32,149 nt of DNA from Methanothrix sp. Lineage in GTDB: Archaea; Halobacteriota; Methanosarcinia; Methanotrichales; Methanotrichaceae. The stretch is taken from assembly GCA_030611205.1 (NCBI GenBank), contig JAUWQF010000011.1, positions 1 to 32,149 on the forward strand. The letters are read 5' to 3'. The notes beneath the pieces are model-generated. The model made no database searches, was not told the DNA's origin, and worked only from the letters and a program-made list of their open reading frames with translations. Positions 1 to 7,826 of this stretch are shown here, in pieces. Positions within the stretch are counted from its first letter, which is position 1. Every line of letters begins with the position of its first letter. The position numbers and the translations under genes were made by a program.

Positions 1-306
1 ACCTGCAATAGCAAGACCAACTCCTGCAAGAACGCCCATTATAACCCGAGTAATTCGTATATTCCAGACTACTATTGGTGCAAGCTCTGGCACGTCGAAG
101 ATATTGGGAAAGAACCTATCAAGAATTGTAGCATATACCTCTAAGACTGTAAACTTCAGAGGACCAAGGGATATGCTTATACCACATAAAAGTACTGTTA
201 ATATAATAAAGAAAGAAATAAAAAATATCTTCCTACCAATAAACTTTTCGTATTCTTGTTTTATCTCACCTCTTGTTACGGTTGCAGCATCCTCTACTCC
301 TGCCAT
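1..306 (-). CDS. BtuC/FecCD-type ABC permease, N-terminal part (runs off the left edge)
   Basis: The first 102 codons of a B12/iron-chelate importer permease. A short charged cytoplasmic start (MAGVEDAATVTRGEIKQEYE) is followed by a hydrophobic first membrane helix at about residues 28-48, then a VYATILDRFFP segment and the RITRVIMGVLAGVGLAIAG start of the next helices. The same order is seen in the complete permease at 27177-28250. The ATG sits one base after the stop of the upstream methyltransferase gene, with GAGG about 8 bases before it, so the two genes are translationally linked. The rest of the gene lies outside the window, so whether it is intact cannot be judged. The family moves corrinoids, ferric siderophores or heme; the substrate here is unknown. 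Confidence 0.85.
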   Translation of the reverse strand, partial: MAGVEDAATVTRGEIKQEYEKFIGRKIFFISFFIILTVLLCGISISLGPLKFTVLEVYATILDRFFPNIFDVPELAPIVVWNIRITRVIMGVLAGVGLAIAG

Positions 307-307
307 T

Positions 308-1135
308 TTAAGCCTCTTCGTGTGTATTCGTCTGCCACCATATCATAGCGCTTTTTGATTTACGCTTCAAGCAGAGCGCCCCATTATATTCTACCAGTGT
401 TTTGGATAGATGCGCCCTCAGGATCTCCTCTTTTTCTGATGGCAGGTCATATGTTTCTTTTAGTTTGGCCACAGCCTCATCTAGACCGACATAGTGCTGT
501 TCAAATTCTGAGTCCCATATTTCCACATTCGCATATATGCCCATGTCGTGCAGGATATTGCAAAGGTAGATGTAATCCGACCATGAGGAACGTTTTTCAC
601 CGTAAATTTTCTCCCAGAGTCCCCCATCCATCCATCTGCCTGCAAATGTGAAGAGATAAACACATTTTTTTGCGGTGGCATCCATTTTTGCAAGCGCATC
701 CTGTATATCAAGCATGGCAAGCGAATGGGACGCTATTACAACATCATGCTGCTCTATATCAACGCCCAACTCGATGTCTTCCCACCTTTTATTAAGATAT
801 GTGATGTTTTCCACTCTTTCTTTTTCCATGTTTTCTTTAAGACACGCAAGCATGCCTCTGGATGGGTCTATCGCAGTCACACTCTTTACGCACTTTGCGA
901 TAGGAATTGCAAGTCTCCCAGTGCCAGCACCCACATCCAGAACCGAATATTCTGGAGCGAGTTTGATCTTCGCTATTTGCTTCTCAGCACGTTCTCTGTT
1001 CTGCATCGTGGATTCATTGAACTGCTTTGCTCTACCGTCCCAGAAGCTACCAGCGGGTTCGTCGAGGGTTCTTCTCCATGGAGAGCTCGATCTCATCACC
1101 TTCCACAATTCGTTCCAATTTATTATTCCTTCCAT
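308..1135 (-). CDS. Class I SAM-dependent methyltransferase (copy 1)
   Basis: A 275-residue Rossmann-fold methyltransferase. Motif I is VLDVGAGTGRLAIPIAK near residue 70, followed by an acidic residue in TAIDPSRGML that should bind the SAM ribose and a post-I segment ending in ENMEKE. I chose the ATG at 1135 (MEGIINWNEL) because homology with the second copy at 3319-4146 begins there and both then have the same length. An upstream in-frame extension has no counterpart in the other copy. It lies between a dockerin-SBP gene and a btuC gene and ends one base before btuC. The context suggests methylation of a corrinoid or other tetrapyrrole, or of a metal ligand, but nothing in the sequence fixes the substrate. 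Confidence 0.85.
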   Translation of the reverse strand: MEGIINWNELWKVMRSSSPWRRTLDEPAGSFWDGRAKQFNESTMQNRERAEKQIAKIKLAPEYSVLDVGAGTGRLAIPIAKCVKSVTAIDPSRGMLACLKENMEKERVENITYLNKRWEDIELGVDIEQHDVVIASHSLAMLDIQDALAKMDATAKKCVYLFTFAGRWMDGGLWEKIYGEKRSSWSDYIYLCNILHDMGIYANVEIWDSEFEQHYVGLDEAVAKLKETYDLPSEKEEILRAHLSKTLVEYNGALCLKRKSKSAMIWWQTNTHEEA

Positions 1136-1339
1136 GTTATTATCACTTTTGTTATTCTGTGGAATATATTCAAACGACAGCCATATGTTAGATATTCTTA
1201 AAAAAATACAAGGGCAGGAAGTGGGCGGAAATAAGAAATATCTTCCTCCCAACAAGGACAGTGGAAAGACCCAGTCGAGGTATATCGGCAAAGAATTCCA
1301 CCTGATGGCCATTCAGGTTGCAGATGTCGCGCATATTCG

Positions 1340-2578
1340 CTACTCCTCCCACCTGCAGAAGTTGTAATTCTGAAGTAACCATGTATATAAACCATCAGCT
1401 CCATAAAATCTTTCGAGGATCTCGTTACACTCCTTCTCTACATCCAAATCCTTGAATTCATCTGGGTGGAAAAGCTTAGCCATATAAAAAGTCTCAGTAA
1501 GGCCTGTTGCAGGATCCCAACCTATCATGTAGCCTTTTGTATAATAGACTTTTTTGTTCTTTACAGCATTTACGGTCTGTAAGTCAGGGTCTGCGAGTAT
1601 ATCCTCTATTGAAAGATCCCACTGGCCCGTCTTTGACCCACCATGAAGTAGAATTATGTCAGGATTCCACTTGAGAATCTGCTCTTTTGAAACTATCGAA
1701 CTACCACTGCTAAGTACTTGATCTTTTGCCACATTTATGCCGCCAGCTAGGTCTCCAGGCGCATAGCGACCCCATGTTTTTGTAATCTCACAAATACCTT
1801 GACAGCAGGATACAAAATACACTTTTGGCTTCTCATCTTCGGGTATTTGCGATGTAACTTCTGTTATCTCCTCAATTTTTTCATTAGCGTATGATATTAG
1901 CTCTTCGACCTCATCCTCTTTATCTAAAACTTTGCCTGCAAGTCTATATGATTCCCACGAACCTTCATCGAAGTATGAGGGTGTTGTAATAGTTATAACG
2001 GGAATACCTGTTTTTTCTTGGAGCACATCGGCGTTCGCCGACCAACTGAAAACCACATCTGGTTTCAGATCTAATATTAACTCTGCGTTAGGTTCTGTAT
2101 GCATGCCTACAGTAGGAAGCTCTATAAGCTCTGGATATGCCTGTAAACATAGCATTTTTCCTGTATATTTGGTAAGAACACTAGATACTCCTGCAAGTCT
2201 ATCGGGTCCATCAACCACAAGAACTGCTCTAGTAGCCGAGGGAAAAGTAGTAATCACGCGTTCTATCGGCCTTGGCACCGTCACGATCCTATCTGCCTGA
2301 TCAATTAGCGTAAGCTCCTTCTCCTCCCCACTTATGATCAGCTCGATCTGGGTTATGTCATCTTCATCAACTTCGCCGTCATAGTTAGCATCTGCCAGCT
2401 CAGTCTCTTCATTCGTTCCGTCGATTATGCCCTCTACGTATGCTATGTCATCCTCGTCTATCGTATCATCCATGTTCGCGTTACCGAAGATGCCCAGCGT
2501 GTAATCTGCTGCACTCGCAGGCACAACCGCCAGCGACATGCATGACATCATCACCAATATACAGACCATTATCTTCAT
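1340..2578 (-). CDS. Dockerin-bearing substrate-binding protein, BtuF/FepB type (SBP1)
   Basis: A 412-residue exported binding protein. Residues 1-23 form a Sec signal peptide with an ASA cleavage site. A dockerin-like module follows, with calcium loops at about 33-44 (NANMDDTIDEDD) and 63-74 (DANYDGEVDEDD), each spacing acidic or amide residues at positions 1, 3, 5, 9 and 12. From about residue 95 comes a PF01497-type ligand domain, opening with DRIVTVPRPIERVI and ending near FHPDEFKDLD. A CCQGIC cluster in the second lobe is unusual and could bind metal. The start is the ATG after a GGTGG site. An in-frame upstream extension reads through the conserved leader and would hide the signal peptide. 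It heads an SBP-methyltransferase-btuC module. The ligand is unknown. Confidence 0.88.
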   Translation of the reverse strand: MKIMVCILVMMSCMSLAVVPASAADYTLGIFGNANMDDTIDEDDIAYVEGIIDGTNEETELADANYDGEVDEDDITQIELIISGEEKELTLIDQADRIVTVPRPIERVITTFPSATRAVLVVDGPDRLAGVSSVLTKYTGKMLCLQAYPELIELPTVGMHTEPNAELILDLKPDVVFSWSANADVLQEKTGIPVITITTPSYFDEGSWESYRLAGKVLDKEDEVEELISYANEKIEEITEVTSQIPEDEKPKVYFVSCCQGICEITKTWGRYAPGDLAGGINVAKDQVLSSGSSIVSKEQILKWNPDIILLHGGSKTGQWDLSIEDILADPDLQTVNAVKNKKVYYTKGYMIGWDPATGLTETFYMAKLFHPDEFKDLDVEKECNEILERFYGADGLYTWLLQNYNFCRWEE

Positions 2579-2817
2579 TTTGCCACCTATTAACCCATCG
2601 GCCAGCCGGTCCAGCAATAGCACCTCACAGAGACCAGAACCGCCGGAGTAATACAGATCATCCGATATGTATGCAAACAACCCCTTGGTTTATAACATTA
2701 TCGGTAGATGTATTATAAAATATGACATAAGTTGACAAAATACTTACAGGATGAACGCAACCGGGGTGAAGAGAACGAGAGCCCGCCTCATCGTCCCAAT
2801 TGCCGGTATAAAATCAA
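2579..2817 (-). promoter_or_regulatory. Promoter and leader of SBP1 (repeat copy A)
   Basis: This gene-free stretch is one of three near-identical upstream regions, the others being before SBP2 and before the SBP at 22311. On the minus strand it carries a dyad with TTTATAA-type arms (about 2691-2721 on the plus strand) that doubles as a TATA-like element. An about 110-base leader then runs to GGTGGCAAA just before the ATG. The leader keeps a codable stretch beginning DDLYYSGGSGLC. This copy has drifted from the perfect dyad seen in copy C. The sequence shows the repeat and dyad; an operator role is inferred. Confidence 0.5.
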
Positions 2818-3317
2818 CCCTTAATGACCTTGGCAACCTTCTGCGATCTCATCGAGCGCCCAAGTTTTGTTCTTCTCGAAGAACTTTCGCACCTCATCAT
2901 CCAGAACGAACGTCTCTGCGAATTGTGGCATATACCTCTAAGACATGACTTTCGGCCATATAGATTATAGCGACATATTAAATCGGACAAGATTGAAATT
3001 GTACTGCACCCGATTAAGTATTTCATTCCCATGCAGTTAGTTGGAAGGGCGCTTAGTGCCGATTCTAACTTTCTCATAATATCTTCATGTTTTGGTAGAT
3101 TGATATTGTCTAATCTAACCTGTCGATAACATGATAATCGCCGAAAGTCATGTAAGACTGAAAACTTCAGAGGTCCAAGTGATATGCTTATGCCACATAA
3201 AAGTACTGTTAATATAATAAAGAAAGGAATGAAAAATATCTTCCTACCAATAAACTTTTCGTACTCTTGTTTTATCTCACCTCTTGTTACGGTTGCAGCA
3301 TCCTCTACTCCTGCCAT
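2818..3317 (-). pseudogene. Fused remnants of btuC (head) and cobN (tail), interrupted by a MITE
   Basis: The reading frame starts like the permease at the left edge (MAGVEDAATVTRGEIKQEYE, first membrane helix) for about 53 codons and is then broken by the insertion at 2944-3152. Beyond the insertion a few more btuC bases (attgtggcatatacctc) join directly to a cobN 3' fragment matching about 22760-22830. A second internal deletion of about 185 bp then leads to the last CobN codons (KVAKVIKG). The btuC-to-cobN junction lies at a short shared GCGA. The remnant shows that this module once had btuC, btuD and cobN in the same order as the intact set at 28250-22546. The start is one base after the methyltransferase stop, as in copy 1. 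Confidence 0.8.
2944..3152. mobile_element. MITE-like element, 209 bp, inside the btuC remnant
   Basis: The element has perfect 13-bp terminal inverted repeats (CATGACTTTCGGC at 2944-2956 and its complement at 3140-3152). It is flanked by a 5-bp direct repeat TAAGA (2939-2943 and 3153-3157). The empty site survives in the sister btuC copy, where a single TAAGA continues straight into CTGTAAACTTC near position 140. The interior carries no gene. This fits a non-autonomous transposable element. The parent transposase is not in the window and its family is unknown. Confidence 0.85.
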
Positions 3318-3318
3318 A

Positions 3319-4146
3319 TTAAGCCTCTTCGTGGGTATTCGTCTGCCACCATATCATAGCGCTTTTTGATTTACGCTTCAAGCATAGCGCTCCATTATCT
3401 TCTACCAGTGTTTTGGATAGATACTCCCTCAGGACCACCTCTTTTTCTGATGGCAGGTCATATGTTTCTTTTAGTTTAGTCACTGCCTCATCTATACCGA
3501 CGTAGTGCTGTTCAAATTCTGAGTCCCATATTTCCACATTCGCATATATGCCCATGTCGTGCAGGATATTGCAAAGGTAGATATAATCCGACCATGAAGA
3601 ACGTTTTTCACCGTAAATTTTCTCCCAGAGTCCTCCGTCCATCCACCTACCTGCAAAAGTAAAGAGATAAACACATTTTTTCGATGCGGCATCCATTTTT
3701 GCAAGTGCATCCTGTATATCAAGCATGGCAAGCGAATGGGACGCTATTACAACGTCATGCTGCTCTATATCAACGCCCAACTTGGTGTCTTCCCACTTTT
3801 TATTAAGATATGTGATGTTTTCCACACTTTCTCTTTCCATGTTTTCTTTAAGACACGCAAGCATGCCTCTGGATGGGTCTATCGCAGTCACGCTCTTTAC
3901 GCACTTTGCGATAGGAATAGCAAGTCGTCCAGTACCAGCACCCACATCCAGAACCGTATATTCTGGAGCGAGTTCGATCTTTGCCATTTGTTTTTGAGAG
4001 CGTTCTCTGTTCTGCGTCATGGACTCGTTGAACTGTTTTGCTCTACCGTCCCAGAAGCTACCAGCGGGTTCGTCGAGGGTTATTCTCCATGGAGAGCTCG
4101 ATCTCGCAAGCTTACAGAGTTCGTTCCAGTTTATTATTCCTTGCAT
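3319..4146 (-). CDS. Class I SAM-dependent methyltransferase (copy 2)
   Basis: A 275-residue paralogue nearly identical to the gene at 308-1135, with the same motif I (VLDVGAGTGRLAIPIAK), the same SAM-ribose acidic motif (TAIDPSRGML) and the same C-terminus (WWQTNTHEEA). The ATG at 4146 (MQGIINWNEL) was chosen because similarity to copy 1 stops there; the open frame continues 50 codons upstream without any match. It follows SBP2 and ends one base before a btuC start, so the SBP-methyltransferase-btuC order is the same as in copy 1. The methyltransferase is intact although its downstream btuC partner is destroyed. It may therefore act with transporters encoded elsewhere, or be at an early stage of decay. 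Confidence 0.85.
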   Translation of the reverse strand: MQGIINWNELCKLARSSSPWRITLDEPAGSFWDGRAKQFNESMTQNRERSQKQMAKIELAPEYTVLDVGAGTGRLAIPIAKCVKSVTAIDPSRGMLACLKENMERESVENITYLNKKWEDTKLGVDIEQHDVVIASHSLAMLDIQDALAKMDAASKKCVYLFTFAGRWMDGGLWEKIYGEKRSSWSDYIYLCNILHDMGIYANVEIWDSEFEQHYVGIDEAVTKLKETYDLPSEKEVVLREYLSKTLVEDNGALCLKRKSKSAMIWWQTNTHEEA

Positions 4147-4317
4147 GTTATTCCCATCTGAAAAAATCGATGTGGTAGTTTTTGATCCAGTTTTAGCTAT
4201 GTTCATTTGCCATGCCTTCTTACCTAAATAATGAAAAGAGGAGGAAAACCCTCCAAACAAACTTTCTCGTTTTTCTGCATTGCTCTTGTGTCTCATTACA
4301 CATTCTGGTGCCTTATA

Positions 4318-5631
4318 CTACTGACTATCCAACCACTCTCGAAGCCAGATCGTTGCATCAGCATACTCTGTGAAAAGACCGTCGACTCCTAGAAATTTTT
4401 CATATATCTCGTTACCCTCTTCTTCTACATCCAGATCCTCGAATTCTTCTGGGTGGAATAGTTTAGCCAGATACATCATATTGGCAAGGTTTCTATCCTG
4501 TGGGGTACCACAGCAGTAGGGATACATGCTAAAGTAGACTCTGTGATTCTTTACAGCATCTAAAGTCTGCAAATCGGGGTCTGAGAGTATCACCTCTACA
4601 TCATTTACCTCATCTAACGGTGTGTCAAAGCTGTGAGCAACGATAATTATATCAGGATTCCATGCGATGATCTGCTCTTTTGAAACATCCACTGCGGCCC
4701 CTGGACTTGTTCCACAATCTTTTGCTACATTTATACCACCAGCTATATCTAGAGGCTCATAGAAATTTGTGGTAGTAGTAACACCACCAAAATATGCAGA
4801 TGGTTCTACCCCCCGGGACGCAAAATATACTGTCGGCTTCTCATCATCAGGTATTTCTGATGTGACTTCTCCCACTTCATCAATTTTTTCTTGGACAAAT
4901 GTGACTATCTCTTGTGCCTCATCTTCTTTTGTAAGTATTATTCCCAAAAGCTCTGCCGCCTCGTATAGCTCTTCGAATTTATGGCCACCTGATTTGACGC
5001 ATACAACGGGAATACCTGTTTGCTCTTGGAGTGTATTGGCAGCATCTGAGTACGTACTACTTGCACCATAAGCAAAAATCACATCAGGCTCTAAGGAAAG
5101 TGTTAGCTCTGCATTATCAATGGATACACACCAACCTACCACAGGAAGTTCAAAGAGCTTCCCACCACATACTTCTGCTGCACATATTGGTGCAACTTCC
5201 GGGCTATTATAACAAAGACAGGTACTACCGTAGCTATTTATTCCTACGAGTTTATTCCCCTCACCAAGTGCAACAATTAATCGGGTTGGATCTGGAGGAC
5301 CAGAAACCACTCGCTCTATCGGTCTTGGCACCGTCACCGTTCTATCAATCATATCGATAAGCGTTAGCTCCTCCTCCTCCCCACGTATGATCTGCTCTAT
5401 CTGAGTTATGTCCTCCTCGTCGATCTCGCTATCGTAATTGGCATCTGCAAGCTCAGTACGTTCATTTGTTCCATCGATTATGCCCTCTACGTATGCTATG
5501 TCATCCTCATCTATCGTATCATCCATGTTCGCGTTTCCGAAGATGCCCAGCATATAATCAGATGCACCCGCCGGCATAACAGCCAGCGATATGCATGACA
5601 TCAGCACCAATACACAGACCATTCTCCTCAT
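4318..5631 (-). CDS. Dockerin-bearing substrate-binding protein (SBP2)
   Basis: A 437-residue exported binding protein. A signal peptide (about 1-23, AGA cleavage site) precedes a dockerin-like module with calcium loops at about 33-44 and 63-74 (DANYDSEIDEED). A PF01497-type ligand domain follows, starting near DRTVTVPRPIERVV. The ligand domain differs strongly from SBP1 although signal peptide, dockerin and upstream DNA are nearly the same. It is longer and has several cysteines (LCYNSPEVAPICAAEVCGG; YPYCCGTPQ), which may be disulfides or metal ligands. The C-terminus ends in an amphipathic IWLREWLDSQ instead of the usual GVFVYP tail. The ATG follows GAGGTGGCAAA. It is probably co-transcribed with the methyltransferase downstream. 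Confidence 0.88.
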   Translation of the reverse strand: MRRMVCVLVLMSCISLAVMPAGASDYMLGIFGNANMDDTIDEDDIAYVEGIIDGTNERTELADANYDSEIDEEDITQIEQIIRGEEEELTLIDMIDRTVTVPRPIERVVSGPPDPTRLIVALGEGNKLVGINSYGSTCLCYNSPEVAPICAAEVCGGKLFELPVVGWCVSIDNAELTLSLEPDVIFAYGASSTYSDAANTLQEQTGIPVVCVKSGGHKFEELYEAAELLGIILTKEDEAQEIVTFVQEKIDEVGEVTSEIPDDEKPTVYFASRGVEPSAYFGGVTTTTNFYEPLDIAGGINVAKDCGTSPGAAVDVSKEQIIAWNPDIIIVAHSFDTPLDEVNDVEVILSDPDLQTLDAVKNHRVYFSMYPYCCGTPQDRNLANMMYLAKLFHPEEFEDLDVEEEGNEIYEKFLGVDGLFTEYADATIWLREWLDSQ

Positions 5632-5857
5632 TTTGCCACCTCTTAATCCAGCAGCCAGCAGTAACACCTCACAGAGACCAGAACCGCTGGAGTAATACAG
5701 ATCATCCAATATGTACACAAACAGCAGCTTGGTTTATAACATTGTCGGTAGTTGTATTATAAAATATGACTCAATCTAACAAAATACATACACAATGAAC
5801 GCAATCCGGGTGAAAAGAACAAGAGCCCGCCTCATCGCCCCAATTGCCGGTATAAAA
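5632..5857 (-). promoter_or_regulatory. Promoter and leader of SBP2 (repeat copy B)
   Basis: The second copy of the shared upstream region. It holds the same drifted TTTATAA dyad (about 5732-5762) and leader as copy A and is likewise preceded by a cobN 3' end. A TATA-like run lies within the dyad, so a repressor or activator bound there could control transcription. The role is inferred from conservation among the copies and not shown directly. Confidence 0.45.
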
Positions 5858-6139
5858 TCAACCCTTAATGATCTTGGCAACCTTCTTCTTCCACCCAGCA
5901 ACATCCTCCATCGTCATCACATCTATCGATCCACCCTGGAAATCACCACCAATATCACCAATCCGCTCCTCGATCGAACCCTCCATCTCCAGGTGATCAA
6001 TCACGGTCCAGACCCCCACGTCCAGCTGCTTCGCTATCTCGTTTAAGTAGAAGGGCCGGAAAGATAGGATATTGAGGATGCGCCTCAGGTTCTCGTTTCC
6101 CAGGACGTCTAAAGACCCGGCTGGGTCCAAGCTCATCAT
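5858..6139 (-). pseudogene. Winged-helix regulator head fused to a CobN tail
   Basis: A 93-codon frame with two unrelated halves. The first, about residues 9-52, is an ArsR-like helix-turn-helix (SLDVLGNENLRRILNILS, then LNEIAKQLDVGVWTVIDHL). The second half, from EMEGSIEERIGD onward, matches the last about 40 residues of the intact CobN (EMEGWIEERMGD ... GGSIDVMTMEDVAGW). The switch occurs at LEMEG, where the two parent genes share sequence, so this looks like a recombination scar. The frame is open and could still make a protein whose dimer or effector region has been replaced. I start it at MSLDPAG, residue 36 of a longer open frame. It sits directly upstream of the SBP2 promoter. Confidence 0.65.
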
Positions 6140-6272
6140 CAGAAACGTTGTTTTGTTGGTAACGGGTCGTGTGGGCGAGTTACTGAAAAGCGCTAACATG
6201 TGGTGCAATGGATATTTACTGCGAAAATGAATCAATTGCATTTGATTTTTGGTGATGATTTTTCAGTAACCT

Positions 6273-6554
6273 TCAGCCATGACGTTCAAATCGTATCTCT
6301 TCTCCTATCCTCAGCCCATGGTCAGGCTTTGCCCACATGCGGATGAAACGATCCCCACGACGCACGCCAATCGCGAGAAGCTCCTCCTCTGCGATGGCAC
6401 TCTCCAGTACCAAAAGGCCGTTGCGTCTCATTTTGGCAAAGGACATCAATCTGCTTGCATCATGACCTTCTGCGCAGATAAATATGGCGGTAACAATATA
6501 TAATCCGCTGTTGCAGCCGCTTTTTCTAATATCTGTGATCATCAGCGAGGTCAT
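6273..6554 (-). CDS. Small protein of unknown function (93 aa)
   Basis: I do not recognise this protein. It has a mildly hydrophobic N-terminal stretch (SGLYIVTAIFICAEGHDASR) and a C-terminal part rich in charged residues (ELLAIGVRRGDRFIRMW ... GEEIRFERHG). It lacks obvious catalytic motifs. Composition is plausible for a real gene, and GGAG lies about 13 bases before the ATG. It is surrounded by gene fragments (cobN tail, btuD remnant), so it may itself be a fragment of a longer gene. It could also be an intact passenger of the rearrangement. Confidence 0.4.
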   Translation of the reverse strand: MTSLMITDIRKSGCNSGLYIVTAIFICAEGHDASRLMSFAKMRRNGLLVLESAIAEEELLAIGVRRGDRFIRMWAKPDHGLRIGEEIRFERHG

Positions 6555-6902
6555 GGCAATGCAGCTCCTATCTGTATGATCTCCATCGTCTTTTCAGAAG
6601 GAGGAGTCCGGCCTGGCAGTTTGGCCGGAGCCCGACGATAGGTAAACGACGGTAAAGGAGGTCAATCACTCTTCGTCGCCTTTCCTAATGTTATGATATT
6701 ACTAATTAATAAACGTTTCGATTATAGTAGCAATAAGACTTGATAAGCGCGTTTGGCGCGATTGCAATAATGCTGCCTGAAGAGAGCAGCTTTGGAAAAG
6801 GGAAATACTTCTATTGCATCCCAGTTGTCTGAGGGACCTTGAGTGGCCCGGTTGCGTAGCCCTTCTGGCCAGTCGAGGCTTTCAGAGTCGTTCCATATCC
6901 AT
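6555..6902. other. Gene-free spacer between small ORF and btuD remnant
   Basis: No credible gene is visible here. It contains a GC-rich inverted repeat (TCCGGCC at 6607-6613 and GGCCGGA at 6623-6629, 9-base loop). Further right is an AT-rich block (about 6685-6735) and a GCGCGTTTGGCGCG near 6750. The hairpin has no adjacent T-run on either strand, so a terminator role is weak. Confidence 0.4.
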
Positions 6903-7478
6903 ATGATGTGAGCAGGGAGACCGGATCTCCTGTTGCGTAGATCCTACCCTTCTTCAACATCACGTGGGTATCGGCGTACCGTGATGCCAGGTTCAAGATC
7001 GTGGATGGCCATCACAGCCGAGATATCTATATTCCTGACGAGATCACGTATGATCCCCATCACCTCGAGCTGGTGTTTCAGATCCAGGTTGCTCGTCGGC
7101 TCGTCCAGAAGAAGAACCGCGGGCTCCTGGCAGAGCGCACGGGCGACGAGCACCTTTTGCTTCTGTCCCCCGCTCAGCTCGTTGAAGTCCTTCAGGGCAA
7201 ACTCATCGATGTGGAGAATCTCCATTTATATCCACAACCCTCTCTATGTCCTCCTCGGCTACGCGCCAGCCCATGTGCGGCCATCTCCCCATCAGGATGG
7301 TATCAAAGACCGCTGTCGAAAGGATGCTGGAGCTGGACTGGGGGGACGTACCCGATGTACCTTGCGATATCCTGCCTGCTCATCGCCTCGATATCCCTTC
7401 CATCCAGGAAGATGCTACCCTTCGGCTTGAGGATCCGGTCGATGCACTTGATGAGCATCGTTTTGCCGGAAAGGATAA
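6903..7478 (-). pseudogene. Decayed btuD (ABC importer ATPase) copy
   Basis: The sequence matches the intact ATPase gene at 26395-27183 closely but is broken. It begins inside the Walker A motif (SGKTMLIKCIDRILKPKGS), shifts frame near IGYVP, shifts again before [17 protein letters not shown], keeps Walker B (VLLLDEPTS), shifts after AIHDL, and ends near GDPVSLLTS. Both the first about 38 residues and the last about 30 are missing. It cannot make a working ATPase. With the cobN tail at 5858 it marks a former btuC-btuD-cobN copy. Its 5' side abuts a transposase fragment, which may explain the truncation. Confidence 0.85.
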
Positions 7479-7484
7479 TTCCTG

Positions 7485-7781
7485 GGAAAAAGCACGGCAT
7501 ATATCGAAAGGACACATATAACCATGCGAGTATTTAACGGTCGGCTAACTCGCAAGATGTTGGCCTTTTCGAAGCTGCTGCCGATGCATCGTGCATCCAC
7601 TGCATGGGAAGACATCATTTACAACCTGGTGCGACCTCTAAAGACATTACGTGTAGAGATCTTCAACGATCCCGGTCGTCACTGGAAACCACGTACGCCT
7701 GCCATGACGGCTGGGTTAACGAACCATATTTGGACTGTTAAGGAGGTTCTGAAAACAGTTGTGACTGCCGACAACACTTAA
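7485..7781 (+). pseudogene. Transposase C-terminal fragment (IS1-like/DDE family)
   Basis: The plus-strand frame reads YIERTHITMRVFNGRLTRK, then MLAFSKLLPMHRASTAWEDI, then RTPAMTAGLTNHIWTVKEVL. This is the typical tail of archaeal and bacterial IS transposases with the RTPAMAAGLTD-x-x-W pattern. The N-terminal and catalytic DDE portions are absent. Homology begins abruptly next to the btuD remnant, so the insertion sequence was probably deleted together with the start of btuD. I see no clear terminal inverted repeat at the distal end near 7785. The family assignment rests on the tail motif alone. Confidence 0.65.
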
Positions 7782-7826
7782 CAGGGGGACGACCCATTCA
7801 CTCACCTTCGAGCAATTGGTATTGAA

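Noticed and set aside
675-1367. Plus-strand frame of about 230 codons across methyltransferase copy 1
   Set aside because: It is antisense to a clear methyltransferase, its product has no recognisable motif, and the same antisense frame is shorter in copy 2.
6607-6629. Rho-independent-type terminator
   Set aside because: The hairpin is GC-rich and perfect but has no T-run on either side and no gene end close by.
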